64,000 nucleotides of DNA from NCBI RefSeq assembly GCF_001612965.1, contig NZ_BDBL01000017.1, positions 1 through 64,000 of the forward strand, given 5' to 3'. Of this stretch, positions 1 to 8,428 are shown one piece after another. The translations under genes and the position numbers were made by a program. Source of the DNA: Nocardia kruczakiae NBRC 101016. Its GTDB lineage: Bacteria > Actinomycetota > Actinomycetes > Mycobacteriales > Mycobacteriaceae. Each line of letters starts with the position of its first letter. Within the stretch, counting starts at the first letter, position 1. The notes under the pieces were generated by a model. That model had not been told where the DNA came from and ran no database searches. It saw only the letters and a program-made list of their open reading frames with translations.

Positions 1-134
1 AAATACGAGGTCCCGGACGGCGGAACTGTGTCCCGCCGCTCTGAAACACCCATTGCACTGTTCGAACACCCAGCAGTCCACGGGAGAGACCGCACTCGGC
101 TGCACACACAGAATTCCATCCGGGAGATTCGTCC

Positions 135-2027
135 ATGATGTCGAAGGTGCACGCACGACCGATGCGCTCGGCACTGTTGCGAGGGATGTCGAGCGTATTC
201 GCTGCAGCTGTCGTTACGGCAGCCGGGTCAGCAGCGGCGCAACCCGACGATGGGCTATCGCCCGATGGGCCGCAGTGTCCTCCCCTGTATGTCCTCGGGG
301 TCCAAGGGACAGGCGAATCATCGCCGGATGCACCGGTTTCCGTCGATGACGGCATGCTTTCGGCAGTGCTTGTCCCATTTCTGTCCAGGGTGGGGCCACA
401 GGGGGCAGGGCACGCGTATGTCCCGTACATGGCTTCGTTCGGCGGCATGGTGCCCGGCGGGCCTACGCCGTATTCGTACTCGGCGGCCGAGGGTCTCGAC
501 CGCCTGCAGTCGATGGCACGCGAGATCGTCGGCCGATGCTCGCATACCCAACTGGCACTGATCGGTTATTCCCAAGGGGCGCACGTTGTTTCGATGTTCG
601 CCCAGGAGGTCGGGACCGGCGCCGGCGCGATTCGGCCGGATCAGGTAGCCGCAGTGGCACTACTCGCGGACCCCACCCGTGGCCGTGCCGCACCAGTGTT
701 TCCTGGCGTCCCGGGTAAAGATCGGCCGGATCCGGCGCCCGACACCGCCGGGACGGAAGTGGCCGAGTTGCCGCGGTTTCTACTACCAACTCCGCCGGGT
801 GGCGGCATCGGCCCGATCCGAGACATCACAGAGAATTTCGGAGCGCTCACCGGGCGGGTGGCCTCGCTGTGCCTACCCGGAGATCTGGCTTGTGACGCAC
901 CCGCCGATTCACCGCTACTTCATATGATCGCGACGATCGCCGGACAGGTCGAATTCAACCCCGACGACCCGGTGGCGACACTGTTCTCCATCGCGGGCAC
1001 CATCCAGGCGACACTCACGAAAACGCTGGCAGCGGTGGTGAGTGAGGACCTGCACGGCTATTCGCTCGGAACTCTGTCGTTGACACCGGAAAAGACACTC
1101 AGTATCCGGCTCGCCGAAGCCGCCGATCCACGCGTCCTCGCGGATCCGGAGTCTCGCGAAGCGCTGCTGAAACTTGCGACCGCCGCGTTCAACACACTTC
1201 TCGCCATCACCGGGACTGCACTCACGTTGTCCGCCTCCGAGTTTTCCGAGGTCGCGACCGCTGCCTCAGCCGACCCGCTAGCGGGGCTCACCCGCCTCGC
1301 CCAAGACGTCGCCTCCGCCGGGCACCATCCGCCGGCACAGCCCGAAGCCTTCCAGCTACTGACTCAGATCTTCGATGCCGTCGGTCGGCTCGGTGCCGAC
1401 AACGCCGAGTTGCTCGACCTGCGCACGTGGCTCCGCTATGCCGACACCGTCCACCAACACGGCGCCTACGCAACCGCCGGCATGAGCGTCCGCTCCAGCA
1501 CCGAAGTGCTCGCCGACTGGTTCGCTGCCGTGGCTCGCGACCTTGCCGCCCCCCGTTTCTCCCGTCGAACTCACGGACCGCTCGACACTGCCCCACCCTC
1601 GATCTCGGTACCGACGACCCCGACTGCCTCGCCTCCGGCGTTGCCGGCAAGGCCATCGGACAAGATCCCCGTCACCACCCCCTCGTCGCCGGCCGACCTC
1701 CCAGTCACGACGACACAGCCCATGCCCCCCAGCGCCCCTGCTCTCCACGTGAGCGACCGATCGAACAGTCGACTGAATTGGCTGCTCTTTTTGATCGGTC
1801 TCATCCTCGTCGCCAGAATTTCGACCGCCATCCGAAACCACTTACGCCGTCCACAGGCCCCAGCAACGGCCGCGAAATCAAGTCCCCAAGAGGACGACAT
1901 GCCTGCTCCGACCGAAATCAACAACCGATCCGCCGAATTACACCACAAAGGCGAGGTTTCCTGTACGATTCGAGAAAATATCACCTCTATCGAACCGGAC
2001 GAAGACGGAGAAATGATCAGAACGTAG
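135..2027 (+). CDS. Secreted cutinase-family serine hydrolase with C-terminal membrane anchor
   Basis: Likely extracytoplasmic carboxylester hydrolase of the actinobacterial cutinase family (cutin-, lipid- or polyester-type esters). Residues 1-35 form a signal peptide ending in an Ala-rich cleavage region. The catalytic domain spans about 48-270: GYSQG nucleophile elbow with Ser146, and the usual Cys-flanked Asp/His segment with Asp250, Cys246/Cys253 and His263. It continues with a long helical region, a Pro/Thr/Ser-rich linker (about 490-545), one hydrophobic segment (about 546-563) and a 67-residue charged tail, far longer than the roughly 220-residue classical cutinases. The start is preceded by GGGAG at 122-126. 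It stands alone on the plus strand. The family is clear; the substrate is unknown, and the anchor is inferred from hydrophobicity only. Confidence 0.85.
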   Translation: MMSKVHARPMRSALLRGMSSVFAAAVVTAAGSAAAQPDDGLSPDGPQCPPLYVLGVQGTGESSPDAPVSVDDGMLSAVLVPFLSRVGPQGAGHAYVPYMASFGGMVPGGPTPYSYSAAEGLDRLQSMAREIVGRCSHTQLALIGYSQGAHVVSMFAQEVGTGAGAIRPDQVAAVALLADPTRGRAAPVFPGVPGKDRPDPAPDTAGTEVAELPRFLLPTPPGGGIGPIRDITENFGALTGRVASLCLPGDLACDAPADSPLLHMIATIAGQVEFNPDDPVATLFSIAGTIQATLTKTLAAVVSEDLHGYSLGTLSLTPEKTLSIRLAEAADPRVLADPESREALLKLATAAFNTLLAITGTALTLSASEFSEVATAASADPLAGLTRLAQDVASAGHHPPAQPEAFQLLTQIFDAVGRLGADNAELLDLRTWLRYADTVHQHGAYATAGMSVRSSTEVLADWFAAVARDLAAPRFSRRTHGPLDTAPPSISVPTTPTASPPALPARPSDKIPVTTPSSPADLPVTTTQPMPPSAPALHVSDRSNSRLNWLLFLIGLILVARISTAIRNHLRRPQAPATAAKSSPQEDDMPAPTEINNRSAELHHKGEVSCTIRENITSIEPDEDGEMIRT

Positions 2028-2488
2028 ATTCGAATAGTTTTCGAAACAACGACCAACCCGGTATAGAGCCCGATGCAGTCAACGAACAATCGGTTTCGCA
2101 GGGCCCGTCGTCGCAAACCCGCATGTCATCCTGCGTGAAGGACGACACCCTACGCGTGACATAAGCCAAACCTTCAATTTCGGGGCGCAAATATCGCGCT
2201 ACTCGACTGTGCCACTCCTTCGCATGCCGTCTAATGAAGCGATACTCGCCCGCCGATCAGCTCAGCACCTTGGTTGCGAAACTTTCGGCTGGCATATACG
2301 CCGTTTGTTGCCGCTGGAAGATCAGTGATGCGATTCGGACGCTCACCCGCACTCACACCTCTCGAGGCCGGTTCCGGAACAGGTAATCCTTCCGCCCCTC
2401 GGCCACAAATAGAACTATCCCGGTTCCATTTTTCCGAAATACCCGACAGCTAAGTACATATGCCCATACCTCGATCGGGAGCTTTGTA
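2028..2488. other. Intergenic region without a recognisable gene
   Basis: This 461-base stretch separates the cutinase-like gene from the next plus-strand gene. Short open frames here show no coherent domain. It should hold the promoter of the acyl-CoA dehydrogenase-like gene, but I see no convincing -35/-10 pair or operator. Confidence 0.5.
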
Positions 2489-3625
2489 TTGGATTTCACC
2501 ATGGACGAGAACCAGGATGCGGTCGCTGAAATCGTCGTACGATTGCTGGAACGCGAGAGCACACGCGATATCGCGCTCTGGTCTGCCCTAGTCGACAGCG
2601 GACTTCTGTCGACTCCTCTGCCGCCGCGGTACGACGGAGACGGCGGTGGCGTGCTGGAAGTAGCGGCGATGCTGACGGAGTTGGCAACCGACGCCGTGGA
2701 GGTGCCCGTACTACCGACCCTCGGTTTCGGGGTCCTTCCTCTGCTACGAACCGCGCCGGATATGTTGGCGGAGAAGATCTTTCCAGCTGTCGCCAAGGGA
2801 GCGGTACTCACGGCAGCACTCAACGAACCTGGGGCACCGTTCTCGAAAGGGCCGGAGACCATCGCGGTCACCGATGGCAACACGGTGCGAATAAGCGGCC
2901 ATAAGGTCCACGTGCTTTACGCGAACATGGCACGGTGGATTCTGGTGCCGACCGATTCCGGTCTCGCTGTGGTGGATGCGGAAGCGCCGGGCATCGGCCG
3001 CATCCGAAACATATCCCCCAGCGGACTCCCGGAATTTTCGCTGTACTTGGACAACGTACCCATACCAACGGAGCAACTTCTTCCGGACGGTATCCCACCG
3101 TTGAATCGATTGGCCCTGGCCGCCATCGGTTCGGTAGCAGACGGCCTGTTGAAAGGTGTACTGATGCGGACCGCCGAACACCTCCGTATACGGCATCAGC
3201 TCGGACGTTCCTCCGCACGGTACCGAGCAGCCTCACAGCACATTGCCGATGTCTATCTGACCTCCCGTGCGTTGCACTCGGCCACGTTGTCGGTGAATCG
3301 GGCGCTCGCGCAGGAGAACGACGGTCCCGAGCATTGCGAAAGCCTGGACACCGACCTCGCAGTGCTGACGTACTGGGTCGGCGAAGCGCTGCCGGAGGCA
3401 ATGCACACGTGCCGTCAGCTCAACGGTGAAATCAGTACCGAAATCACCAGGCCGTTGCGCCGCTATTACTCACAAGCCGACATTATCGCCCGCATGCTCG
3501 GTGGCACGGCGCTCCGACTCGATTTCCTCAGCACCGGCTGCACTTTGTCCCGACTGCAATATCAAGAAACTGCGCGGGTTCCGGTCAGCGTCGCGCCGAC
3601 GACGGCTGCGGTCGCCACGATCTGA
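2489..3625 (+). CDS. Acyl-CoA dehydrogenase family protein, divergent
   Basis: A 378-residue protein with the layout of the acyl-CoA dehydrogenase fold: an all-helical N-terminal part (about 1-110), a middle beta domain (ITVTDG...SGHKVHVLYANMARWILVPT) and a C-terminal helical bundle with the typical R-x-Q-LG-like turn (RHQLGRSSARYRAA, about 233-246). FAD-contact motifs are weak and no catalytic Glu stands out, so it resembles the degenerate subunit of heterodimeric FadE/IpdE-type enzymes rather than a canonical single-subunit enzyme. No partner subunit lies next to it. The TTG at 2489 is preferred over ATG 2501 because GGGAG lies 7 bases upstream of it. Substrate unknown. Confidence 0.65.
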   Translation: MDFTMDENQDAVAEIVVRLLERESTRDIALWSALVDSGLLSTPLPPRYDGDGGGVLEVAAMLTELATDAVEVPVLPTLGFGVLPLLRTAPDMLAEKIFPAVAKGAVLTAALNEPGAPFSKGPETIAVTDGNTVRISGHKVHVLYANMARWILVPTDSGLAVVDAEAPGIGRIRNISPSGLPEFSLYLDNVPIPTEQLLPDGIPPLNRLALAAIGSVADGLLKGVLMRTAEHLRIRHQLGRSSARYRAASQHIADVYLTSRALHSATLSVNRALAQENDGPEHCESLDTDLAVLTYWVGEALPEAMHTCRQLNGEISTEITRPLRRYYSQADIIARMLGGTALRLDFLSTGCTLSRLQYQETARVPVSVAPTTAAVATI

Positions 3626-3846
3626 AGGACTTCATCCGGCGTCGACACCGCTCCCAGCCCGCGCGCACCGGCTCCCGGAGACCGGTTCAGCCGTTGAGAA
3701 GAACCGGTCTTCATCCGGCCTACCGCCCCAGGTCCTGCCGGCATCCGACGAAACCGTATCGGGTCCCTGAACCTCCTGGCACACTTATGAATTGCGGCAA
3801 ATACATGCGCACTACTCAGTCGGTTTCGCAGTCCAGAGAGGTCTTC

Positions 3847-4755
3847 ATGCCGGACCCGTCCCAAAACGCCCCGGCGACACGGGTACGCAGCCCAGTAGGG
3901 CTGGACATGTCGCGGGCAAGCATCGCTCGCGTGTATGACGCGACTCTGGGCGGCAAGGACAACTACGAAGTCGATCGTTTCGTGCGCGACAAGGTCGCTG
4001 AAATCGCACCGCGCCAACGTGACGTGGCGTGGATGAACCGGCAATGGCTGCACCGAGTGGTCCGTTACCTCACCGGTTCCGTCGGCATCGACCAGTTCCT
4101 CGACCTCGGTGCCGGCCTCCCGACCGTCTGCAACACCCACGAAATCGCGCAGCAGCACAATCCCACCGCACAGGTGGTGTACGTCGACAACGATCCGCTG
4201 TGCACCCTCCACGGCCGAGCCCTGCTCCAGAGCAACGAACACACTCATTTCGTGTCGGCCGACCTGACCCAGCCACAGACCTTGCTGGCCCATCCCGAGA
4301 TCGCCGCACATCTCGATCCGAGTCGTCCCCTCGCTCTTATCCTGTGCGGCGTTCTCCACCACGTAGACGCCGACGTCGACCCTGCCGGAGTCATGCGCCG
4401 ATACATCGACGCGATTCCGGTCGGTTCCTATGTTGCGACCACCCATTTCTGGGACCCCGCCGACGGATCCGCGGCGCACGAAATGGCCGTCCAACTTCAA
4501 CACCGGTTCATAACGTCGGGCTTGGGGTCCGGCTGGTACCGCACCAGGGACGAAATCGCCTCGCTGTTCGGCGATTTGGACATACTCGCCCCCGGACTCG
4601 TCGAACTGGACGACTGGTGGCCTATGGGGCCTACACTCGAGCCCCGATGCATCGAGAAACGGCTACTGCTCGGCGGTGTCGGGCGCAAGACGGCGAACTC
4701 TACCGTGATTCCGTTCCCGTCCCGGACCGAGCGCACCTCACGCGAGAACTCGTGA
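3847..4755 (+). CDS. SAM-dependent methyltransferase, DUF574 (Methyltransf_19) type
   Basis: A 302-residue protein of the actinobacterial DUF574 methyltransferase family. The N-terminal signature (ARVYDATLGGKDNYEVDR, residues 28-44) and LDLGAGLPT (85-93), the glycine-rich SAM-binding loop, are both present, followed by the acidic strand end VYVDNDP. The family uses a Rossmann fold; substrates of most members are unknown, and several belong to secondary metabolism. The ATG at 3847 is chosen because AGAGAGG lies just upstream and because homologous proteins begin close to this point; an upstream in-frame extension to 3694 has no support. It is monocistronic, followed by a gene-poor region. Confidence 0.8.
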   Translation: MPDPSQNAPATRVRSPVGLDMSRASIARVYDATLGGKDNYEVDRFVRDKVAEIAPRQRDVAWMNRQWLHRVVRYLTGSVGIDQFLDLGAGLPTVCNTHEIAQQHNPTAQVVYVDNDPLCTLHGRALLQSNEHTHFVSADLTQPQTLLAHPEIAAHLDPSRPLALILCGVLHHVDADVDPAGVMRRYIDAIPVGSYVATTHFWDPADGSAAHEMAVQLQHRFITSGLGSGWYRTRDEIASLFGDLDILAPGLVELDDWWPMGPTLEPRCIEKRLLLGGVGRKTANSTVIPFPSRTERTSRENS

Positions 4756-5300
4756 CCGGGCTCCGCACAACGCCCACAATGAATTGGTCAGTCGGGGCAC
4801 ACGCGATCGGCATAGCCGGCGGACGGGCCATTCAACCTGCATCCGTGCTGCCTGTTCTGCGTTCAGGCCGAGGTGCACATCGCGATAATGGGGGTAACGG
4901 TGTGGATGCGCTTCGGTCGACACCATCTGTCGAGCGCACCACCTGGGGACAGTCGCGGCGGTCACGGTGCAGATGCGGGCGGCGGCTTTGCGGCTTCAAT
5001 CAATGAGGAGTTGGAGGCCGTCGATGCTTTCGGCCCATGCGAAGATCTCCGCGTTGGAAACTTGTAGGCCCACATCTCAAGAAACCCAAGGCACGGACTT
5101 GGCAAGTATGCATATGCCACCGAGAATCGGGGAGCCGCCATGGCTAATCGCGGGTTCGGTAGCGGGCGCCACGCGCTCTCGATGTTTGCAGACGGCGTTT
5201 GAGGTCGAGTCCTCGATGATGGTCAAGTATGGGGTCAGTCCGAGAATACGGCACCAAGCGGTCACGGCGCCGTCCACTCTCTTCATCAATGCCCCGAGTC
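4756..5300. other. Gene-poor region, no gene recognised
   Basis: No open frame in this stretch shows a domain I recognise. Minus-strand translations between about 4760 and 5490 contain protein-like runs broken by stops, which could be a heavily decayed gene, but no family can be named. GC content drops towards the 3-prime end. Confidence 0.4.
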
Positions 5301-5306
5301 TATAAT
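5301..5306 (+). promoter_or_regulatory. Perfect TATAAT -10 element upstream of a micro-ORF
   Basis: TATAAT is exact and rare in DNA this GC-rich. It lies 14 bases before a long 5-prime stem-loop and 72 bases before a small ORF. A -35 at the expected spacing is weak (TTC-rich sequence near 5278-5284). Inference of a promoter rests on the -10 and the downstream arrangement. Confidence 0.35.
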
Positions 5307-5319
5307 TACCCGATTTATT

Positions 5320-5361
5320 CGGACGCGGGCGGTATGCATGCCAAGTCACCACCCGCGTCCG
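5320..5361 (+). promoter_or_regulatory. Stem-loop in the leader of the 31-residue micro-ORF
   Basis: CGGACGCGGGCGGT (5320-5333) pairs with ACCACCCGCGTCCG (5348-5361), 13 of 14 positions matching, with a 14-base loop containing ATGCATGC. The stem ends 7 bases before the AGGAA ribosome-binding site of the following small ORF, a placement that could affect its translation or mRNA stability. Confidence 0.4.
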
Positions 5362-5377
5362 ACATAATAGGAATCTC

Positions 5378-5473
5378 ATGAACAAGACTCCATCAACCAC
5401 CGAATTACCTGCCGGAGCCGAAAGCTCCGATAAGAAATTCAGAGATAGGCAGAACAGAATGCAGTGCTGGTAA
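5378..5473 (+). CDS. Possible 31-residue peptide ending in Cys-Trp
   Basis: An ATG at 5378 follows AGGAA (5369-5373) by 4 bases, with a stem-loop and TATAAT upstream, and a terminator-like hairpin 54 bases after the stop. The predicted peptide is hydrophilic, begins MNKTPSTTELPAG, has a central charged run (SSDKKFRDRQNR) and ends MQCW. This layout resembles a small expressed peptide, possibly a leader-core peptide, but no modifying enzyme is adjacent and no family is recognised. Codon use is less GC-rich than the neighbours. It could be chance; the support is the coherent flanking signals. Confidence 0.3.
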   Translation: MNKTPSTTELPAGAESSDKKFRDRQNRMQCW

Positions 5474-5526
5474 ATCGCCGGATTCTGACACCGCACCCCA
5501 TTCTAGCGAATTGACCATTCGCATCA

Positions 5527-5549
5527 CTCAGGGGTGGATCGCCCCTGAG
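5527..5549. terminator. Hairpin between convergent micro-ORFs
   Basis: CTCAGGGG (5527-5534) and CCCCTGAG (5542-5549) form a perfect 8-bp stem with a 7-base loop. It lies between the plus-strand peptide ORF and the minus-strand micro-ORFs, so it could end transcription from both sides. There is no clear T run. Confidence 0.35.
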
Positions 5550-5654
5550 CAAGCCCGCCACAGCGTGCATCCTCACAGAAAGGAGCGACCAACGCCTTTA
5601 CGGGCAGAGAAAAGACCGGCCGCATATCGGGGAGGTAAAGCGACCGGATTGCAA

Positions 5655-5711
5655 TCACAGCACAATACCGAGCAGCGAGTGCAGCAGATTTACGACAAAA
5701 GTCAGAATCAC
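5655..5711 (-). CDS. Possible 18-residue hydrophobic peptide
   Basis: On the minus strand GGAGGTGATC, a perfect match to the 16S anti-Shine-Dalgarno, lies 9 bases before a GTG at 5711. The frame encodes an 18-residue, almost wholly hydrophobic peptide beginning VILTFVVNLLHSLL. Its GTG overlaps the stop of an upstream 61-codon frame as GTGA, the usual form of translational coupling. So short an ORF can arise by chance; the strong ribosome-binding site is the only reason to list it. Confidence 0.2.
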   Translation of the reverse strand: MILTFVVNLLHSLLGIVL

Positions 5712-5893
5712 AGATGATCACCTCCCTCCGAGGACATTCCTACCTTGGTCAACTTGGAGCTCCCCCTGGGCCCGAGCTGAGACATTACACATAGCCACCG
5801 GAGATACAAACTCACACAAAAGACTCCAAACAATGCCGCGTGAAGAAGGATACGCGCGATTGCCGCACCTTTTCCACGCTTCCTGGATGGCAA
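5708..5893 (-). CDS. Possible 61-residue single-span membrane peptide
   Basis: A TTG-initiated frame with a basic N-terminus (SRKRGKG), one hydrophobic segment (about residues 12-36, ARILLHAALFGVFCVSLYLR) and a polar tail. It overlaps the following micro-ORF by 4 bases. No ribosome-binding site precedes the TTG, and an internal ATG is also possible, so the start is uncertain. No family recognised. Confidence 0.15.
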   Translation of the reverse strand: MPSRKRGKGAAIARILLHAALFGVFCVSLYLRWLCVMSQLGPRGSSKLTKVGMSSEGGDHL

Positions 5894-6360
5894 TCCGGAC
5901 TCGCGTTATTGCCACCCTCGCCGTTATCAGATCAGCTCCGAAGAACCTGCAAATTCGATGCCCAAAGATTTTTATCCCCCGTCACGTCACGAATGCGGCT
6001 GTAGCTGCCACGCGTTGTTTGCAAGCGTCCGGTTGGTTTCACAGCACCGTATGCAAGTGAACGCGCAGTACGTCGAGCGCGAATCGGCGCCGGATCCGGC
6101 GAACGCGCCGATGCGCCGATAAGACATCGATCTAGAGCGTCAATATCGGCGAATGATTGATACCTAGGCCGACCGGGCTGCGTTCACTCGGCTGGACCTG
6201 CTCGGCGGCGGAGCGATCCGACGCACCGACAGGGCACCCGCCCCGAGAACTACCACTCCCCTGCCGACTTCACAGAGGACCCACAGAGCCCGAACCCGAG
6301 CGGGCCGGAAGCGAGGGCGGAGTAGTGAACTGGAGGCAGACGATCCGCTGGCTGGACCTG
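5894..6360. other. Intergenic region without a recognised gene
   Basis: No coherent gene is seen. GC rises again after about 6060. GGCTGGACCTGCT occurs twice (about 6187 and 6349), a short direct repeat of unknown meaning. Confidence 0.4.
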
Positions 6361-6523
6361 CTACGGGGTTTGCCTGTGACTGTGCGCGAGAAGGTCGTCG
6401 GCCAGCAGCTTGAACGACTCGCGTCGGTCGCGCGGGTGGTAGAGGTCGGTCTTGATCAGAAGTTCATCCGCTTCGGTGGCCTCTGCCAAGTCCTGCAAGC
6501 GCGTCAACACGGTCGCCGGCGAT
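6361..6523 (-). pseudogene. C-terminal remnant of a luciferase-like (LLM) oxidoreductase
   Basis: The minus-strand frame ends with about 54 residues typical of the LLM flavin oxidoreductase C-terminus: a TRLQDLAEATEADELLIKT-like segment followed by RRESFKLLADDL and a stop at 6361. The frame is cut exactly where the left inverted repeat of the insertion sequence begins at 6524. The missing N-terminal part is not found beyond the other end of the element, so the gene was lost by insertion plus deletion rather than simple interruption. Confidence 0.5.
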
Positions 6524-6591
6524 CGGGGCTGCTGCACAGATAGGGACAATTGAGATGGCTTGCCGGGAGGTGGGCCTGAGAGGATGTCACT

Positions 6592-6900
6592 GTGCCCAAG
6601 CCGTATCCGAAAGAGTTCCGCGACGACGTCGTCCGAGTGGCTCGCAACCGCGACGACGGGGTCACGCTGGATCAGATCGCGGCAGATTTCGGGATCCATG
6701 CGATGACGTTGTAGAAATGGATGCGTCAAGCCGACGTTGACGAGGGGAACAAGCCCGGAACCACGCGCAGCGAGTCGGCTGAGTTGCGTGATGCGCGGCG
6801 TCGTATTCGGTTGCTGGAGCAGGAGAACGAGGTGTTGCGGCGGGCCGCGGCGTATCTGTCGCAGGCGCAGTTACCGGGAAAAGGCTCTACCCGATCGTGA
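6592..6900 (+). pseudogene. IS3 orfA (HTH transposase subunit) with in-frame stop
   Basis: The GTG-started frame begins MPKPYPKEFRDDVVRVA, the characteristic IS3 OrfA opening, and has the helix-turn-helix (TLDQIAADFGIH) and the leucine-zipper region (RRIRLLEQENEVLRRAAAYL) used for multimerisation. A TAG at 6712-6714 interrupts the recognition helix just before KWMRQADVD. The frame ends at 6898-6900 after the AAAA run at 6879-6882, where a -1 slip would enter orfB. Confidence 0.75.
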
Positions 6901-7756
6901 AAGAGCTTGCCGCCGAGGGGATTCCTGTGGCGGTGACGTGCCGGGTACTGCAGCTCGCTCGCCAACCCTACTACCGCTGGCTGGCCGAACCGGTGACCGC
7001 CGGCGAGGTCGCGCAAGGGTATCGGGCCAACGCGTTGTTCGACGCGCACCGCGACGACCCTGAGTTCGGGTATCGGTTCCTGGCCGATGAGGCCCGCGAG
7101 GCAGGAGAAGCGATGGCTGAGCGGACCGCGTGGCGGATCTGTTCGAACAACCGGTGGTGGAGCGTGTTCGCCAATCCGCGTCGCGGTAAGAACGGCAAAC
7201 CCGGGCCGCCTGTCCACGACGACCTGGTGCAGCGGAACTTCAGGGCCGATAACCCAAATTGTTTGTGGCTCAGCGATATTACCGAACATCGGACCGGTGA
7301 AGGCAAGCTCTACATGTGCGCGGTCAAGGACGTGTTTCCAACCGGATCGTCGGCTACTCGATTGATTCACGGATGAAGTCCCGGCTGGCGGTGACCGCGG
7401 TGAACAATGCTGTTGCCCGACGAGGTGATGTGGCCGGTTGCGTGTTGCACACCGACCGCGGATCTCAATTTCGCTCGAGGCGATTCGTCCACGCCCTCAA
7501 CCGTCATCGCATGGTCGGCTCCATGGGCCGCGTCGGCGCGGCCGGGGATAACGCCGCTATGGAAAGCTTCTTCAGCCTGCTACAACGCAACGTGCTGGAC
7601 CGGCAGCGGTGGGACACCCGTGAACAACTACCGATCGCGATCGTCACCTGGATCGAACGCACCTACCACCGCCGACGCCGCCAGACTCGACTCGGGCGAT
7701 CGACCCCGATCGAGTACGAGACAATCATGACCCCAGCGACCGTTCAGGCCGCATAA
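6879..7756 (+). pseudogene. IS3 orfB (DDE transposase) broken by a frameshift
   Basis: From the slippery AAAA the frame reads KRLYPIVKELAAEG and continues through the HTH_21 region and the first catalytic Asp (LWLSDITEH). Near 7335-7338 one base is missing, and the protein continues in another frame with VGYSIDSRMK, the second Asp (VLHTDRGSQF) and the Glu (MESFFSLLQRN), then the WIERTYHRRRRQ C-terminal segment. All three DDE residues are thus present but in two frames. A sequencing error cannot be excluded, but the orfA stop supports real decay. Confidence 0.8.
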
Positions 7757-7784
7757 CGAATCACCCGATCGTGCAGCAGCCCCG

Positions 7785-8428
7785 TCAGGCTAGGTGCGCT
7801 CCATCGCCTCGTCCACGATCTCAGACTCCCACATCTTGCTCCTGTCAATGCCGATCCAATGCTGGTTCTGGCTCGCATTTCGTGATTGCCCAAGCCTGGG
7901 ATGCATTGGGACACTCAATGATTGATCGGTCCGCCATTGATCTGATCTTGGTCTGTCCGGGAACGAGTTCGGGCTGGCTGGCTTTGAGCGTGCTCAATGC
8001 CTCGAGGCTGCCGGCGCAGAAGGGCGGGTCGCCGATGATCTGGAACATGCCGGGGTTCTTCTGCAGTGCGGCCTGCATCTGTGGCGGGGTTCCCGGTCGC
8101 GCGACGGCATCGGATTGCACCACCTTGTTCCCACAGTCGCGGGTCACGCTGGGTTGCGCCTTGACCTCGCAGACCAGGCCCAATGGGCCGGTACGCGAAC
8201 CGTGCTGAGCTGAGAAAACTCAATGCGACACAGGCAGATGCCGAGGCCAGACATACATCTGCAGCCTCGGGCCGATGCATCGCACGCTCGCCGAACTGCC
8301 GGTCACGTTCGCGCCGTCACCACCGGTGCCGACTCCGTGAGCGGGAGGCGCGGCCGCGCGTAGCCCACATCTGGCACGACCGAAGCCGGTGCCGCCTCTT
8401 GAAAGGCGGACCGGCTTCGTCGTCCAGC
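7785..8428. other. Region between the insertion sequence and the DUF3068 gene
   Basis: A minus-strand frame at 7845-8183 has protein-like composition with Cys residues (RDCGNK..., PPFCAGSLEAL) and an Ala/Ser-rich hydrophobic run upstream in another frame (about 8215-8260), which together could be a frameshifted small secreted protein. I cannot name a family and give it low weight. The terminator of the DUF3068 gene lies at the right edge. Confidence 0.3.
8381..8419 (-). terminator. Terminator hairpin after the DUF3068 gene
   Basis: CGAAGCCGGT plus CCGCCT pairs with AGGCGG plus ACCGGCTTCG (16 bp with one bulged G), 9 bases beyond the stop codon at 8429. It is stem-only, as is usual in actinobacteria. 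Confidence 0.65.

Larger units (their letters stand above)
6524..7784 (+). mobile_element. Decayed IS3-family insertion sequence, 1261 bp
   Basis: The ends are 14-bp perfect inverted repeats, CGGGGCTGCTGCAC at 6524-6537 and its complement at 7771-7784. Inside are the two overlapping frames of the IS3 family, an HTH orfA and a DDE orfB, joined by an A-run suited to -1 frameshifting. OrfA has an internal stop and orfB a single-base loss, so no active transposase can be made. No target duplication is visible beside the repeats, consistent with later rearrangement of one flank. Size and organisation match the family norm of 1.2-1.5 kb. Confidence 0.85.

Noticed and set aside
5077-5496. A 139-codon minus-strand frame in the gene-poor region
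   Set aside because: Protein-like in places but with no recognised domain or start signal; it also overlaps the better supported micro-ORF signals.
5711-5722. GATCACCTCC as a possible 16S rRNA 3-prime end
   Set aside because: Only the anti-Shine-Dalgarno core matches; flanking rRNA sequence is absent, and on the other strand it reads as a ribosome-binding site.
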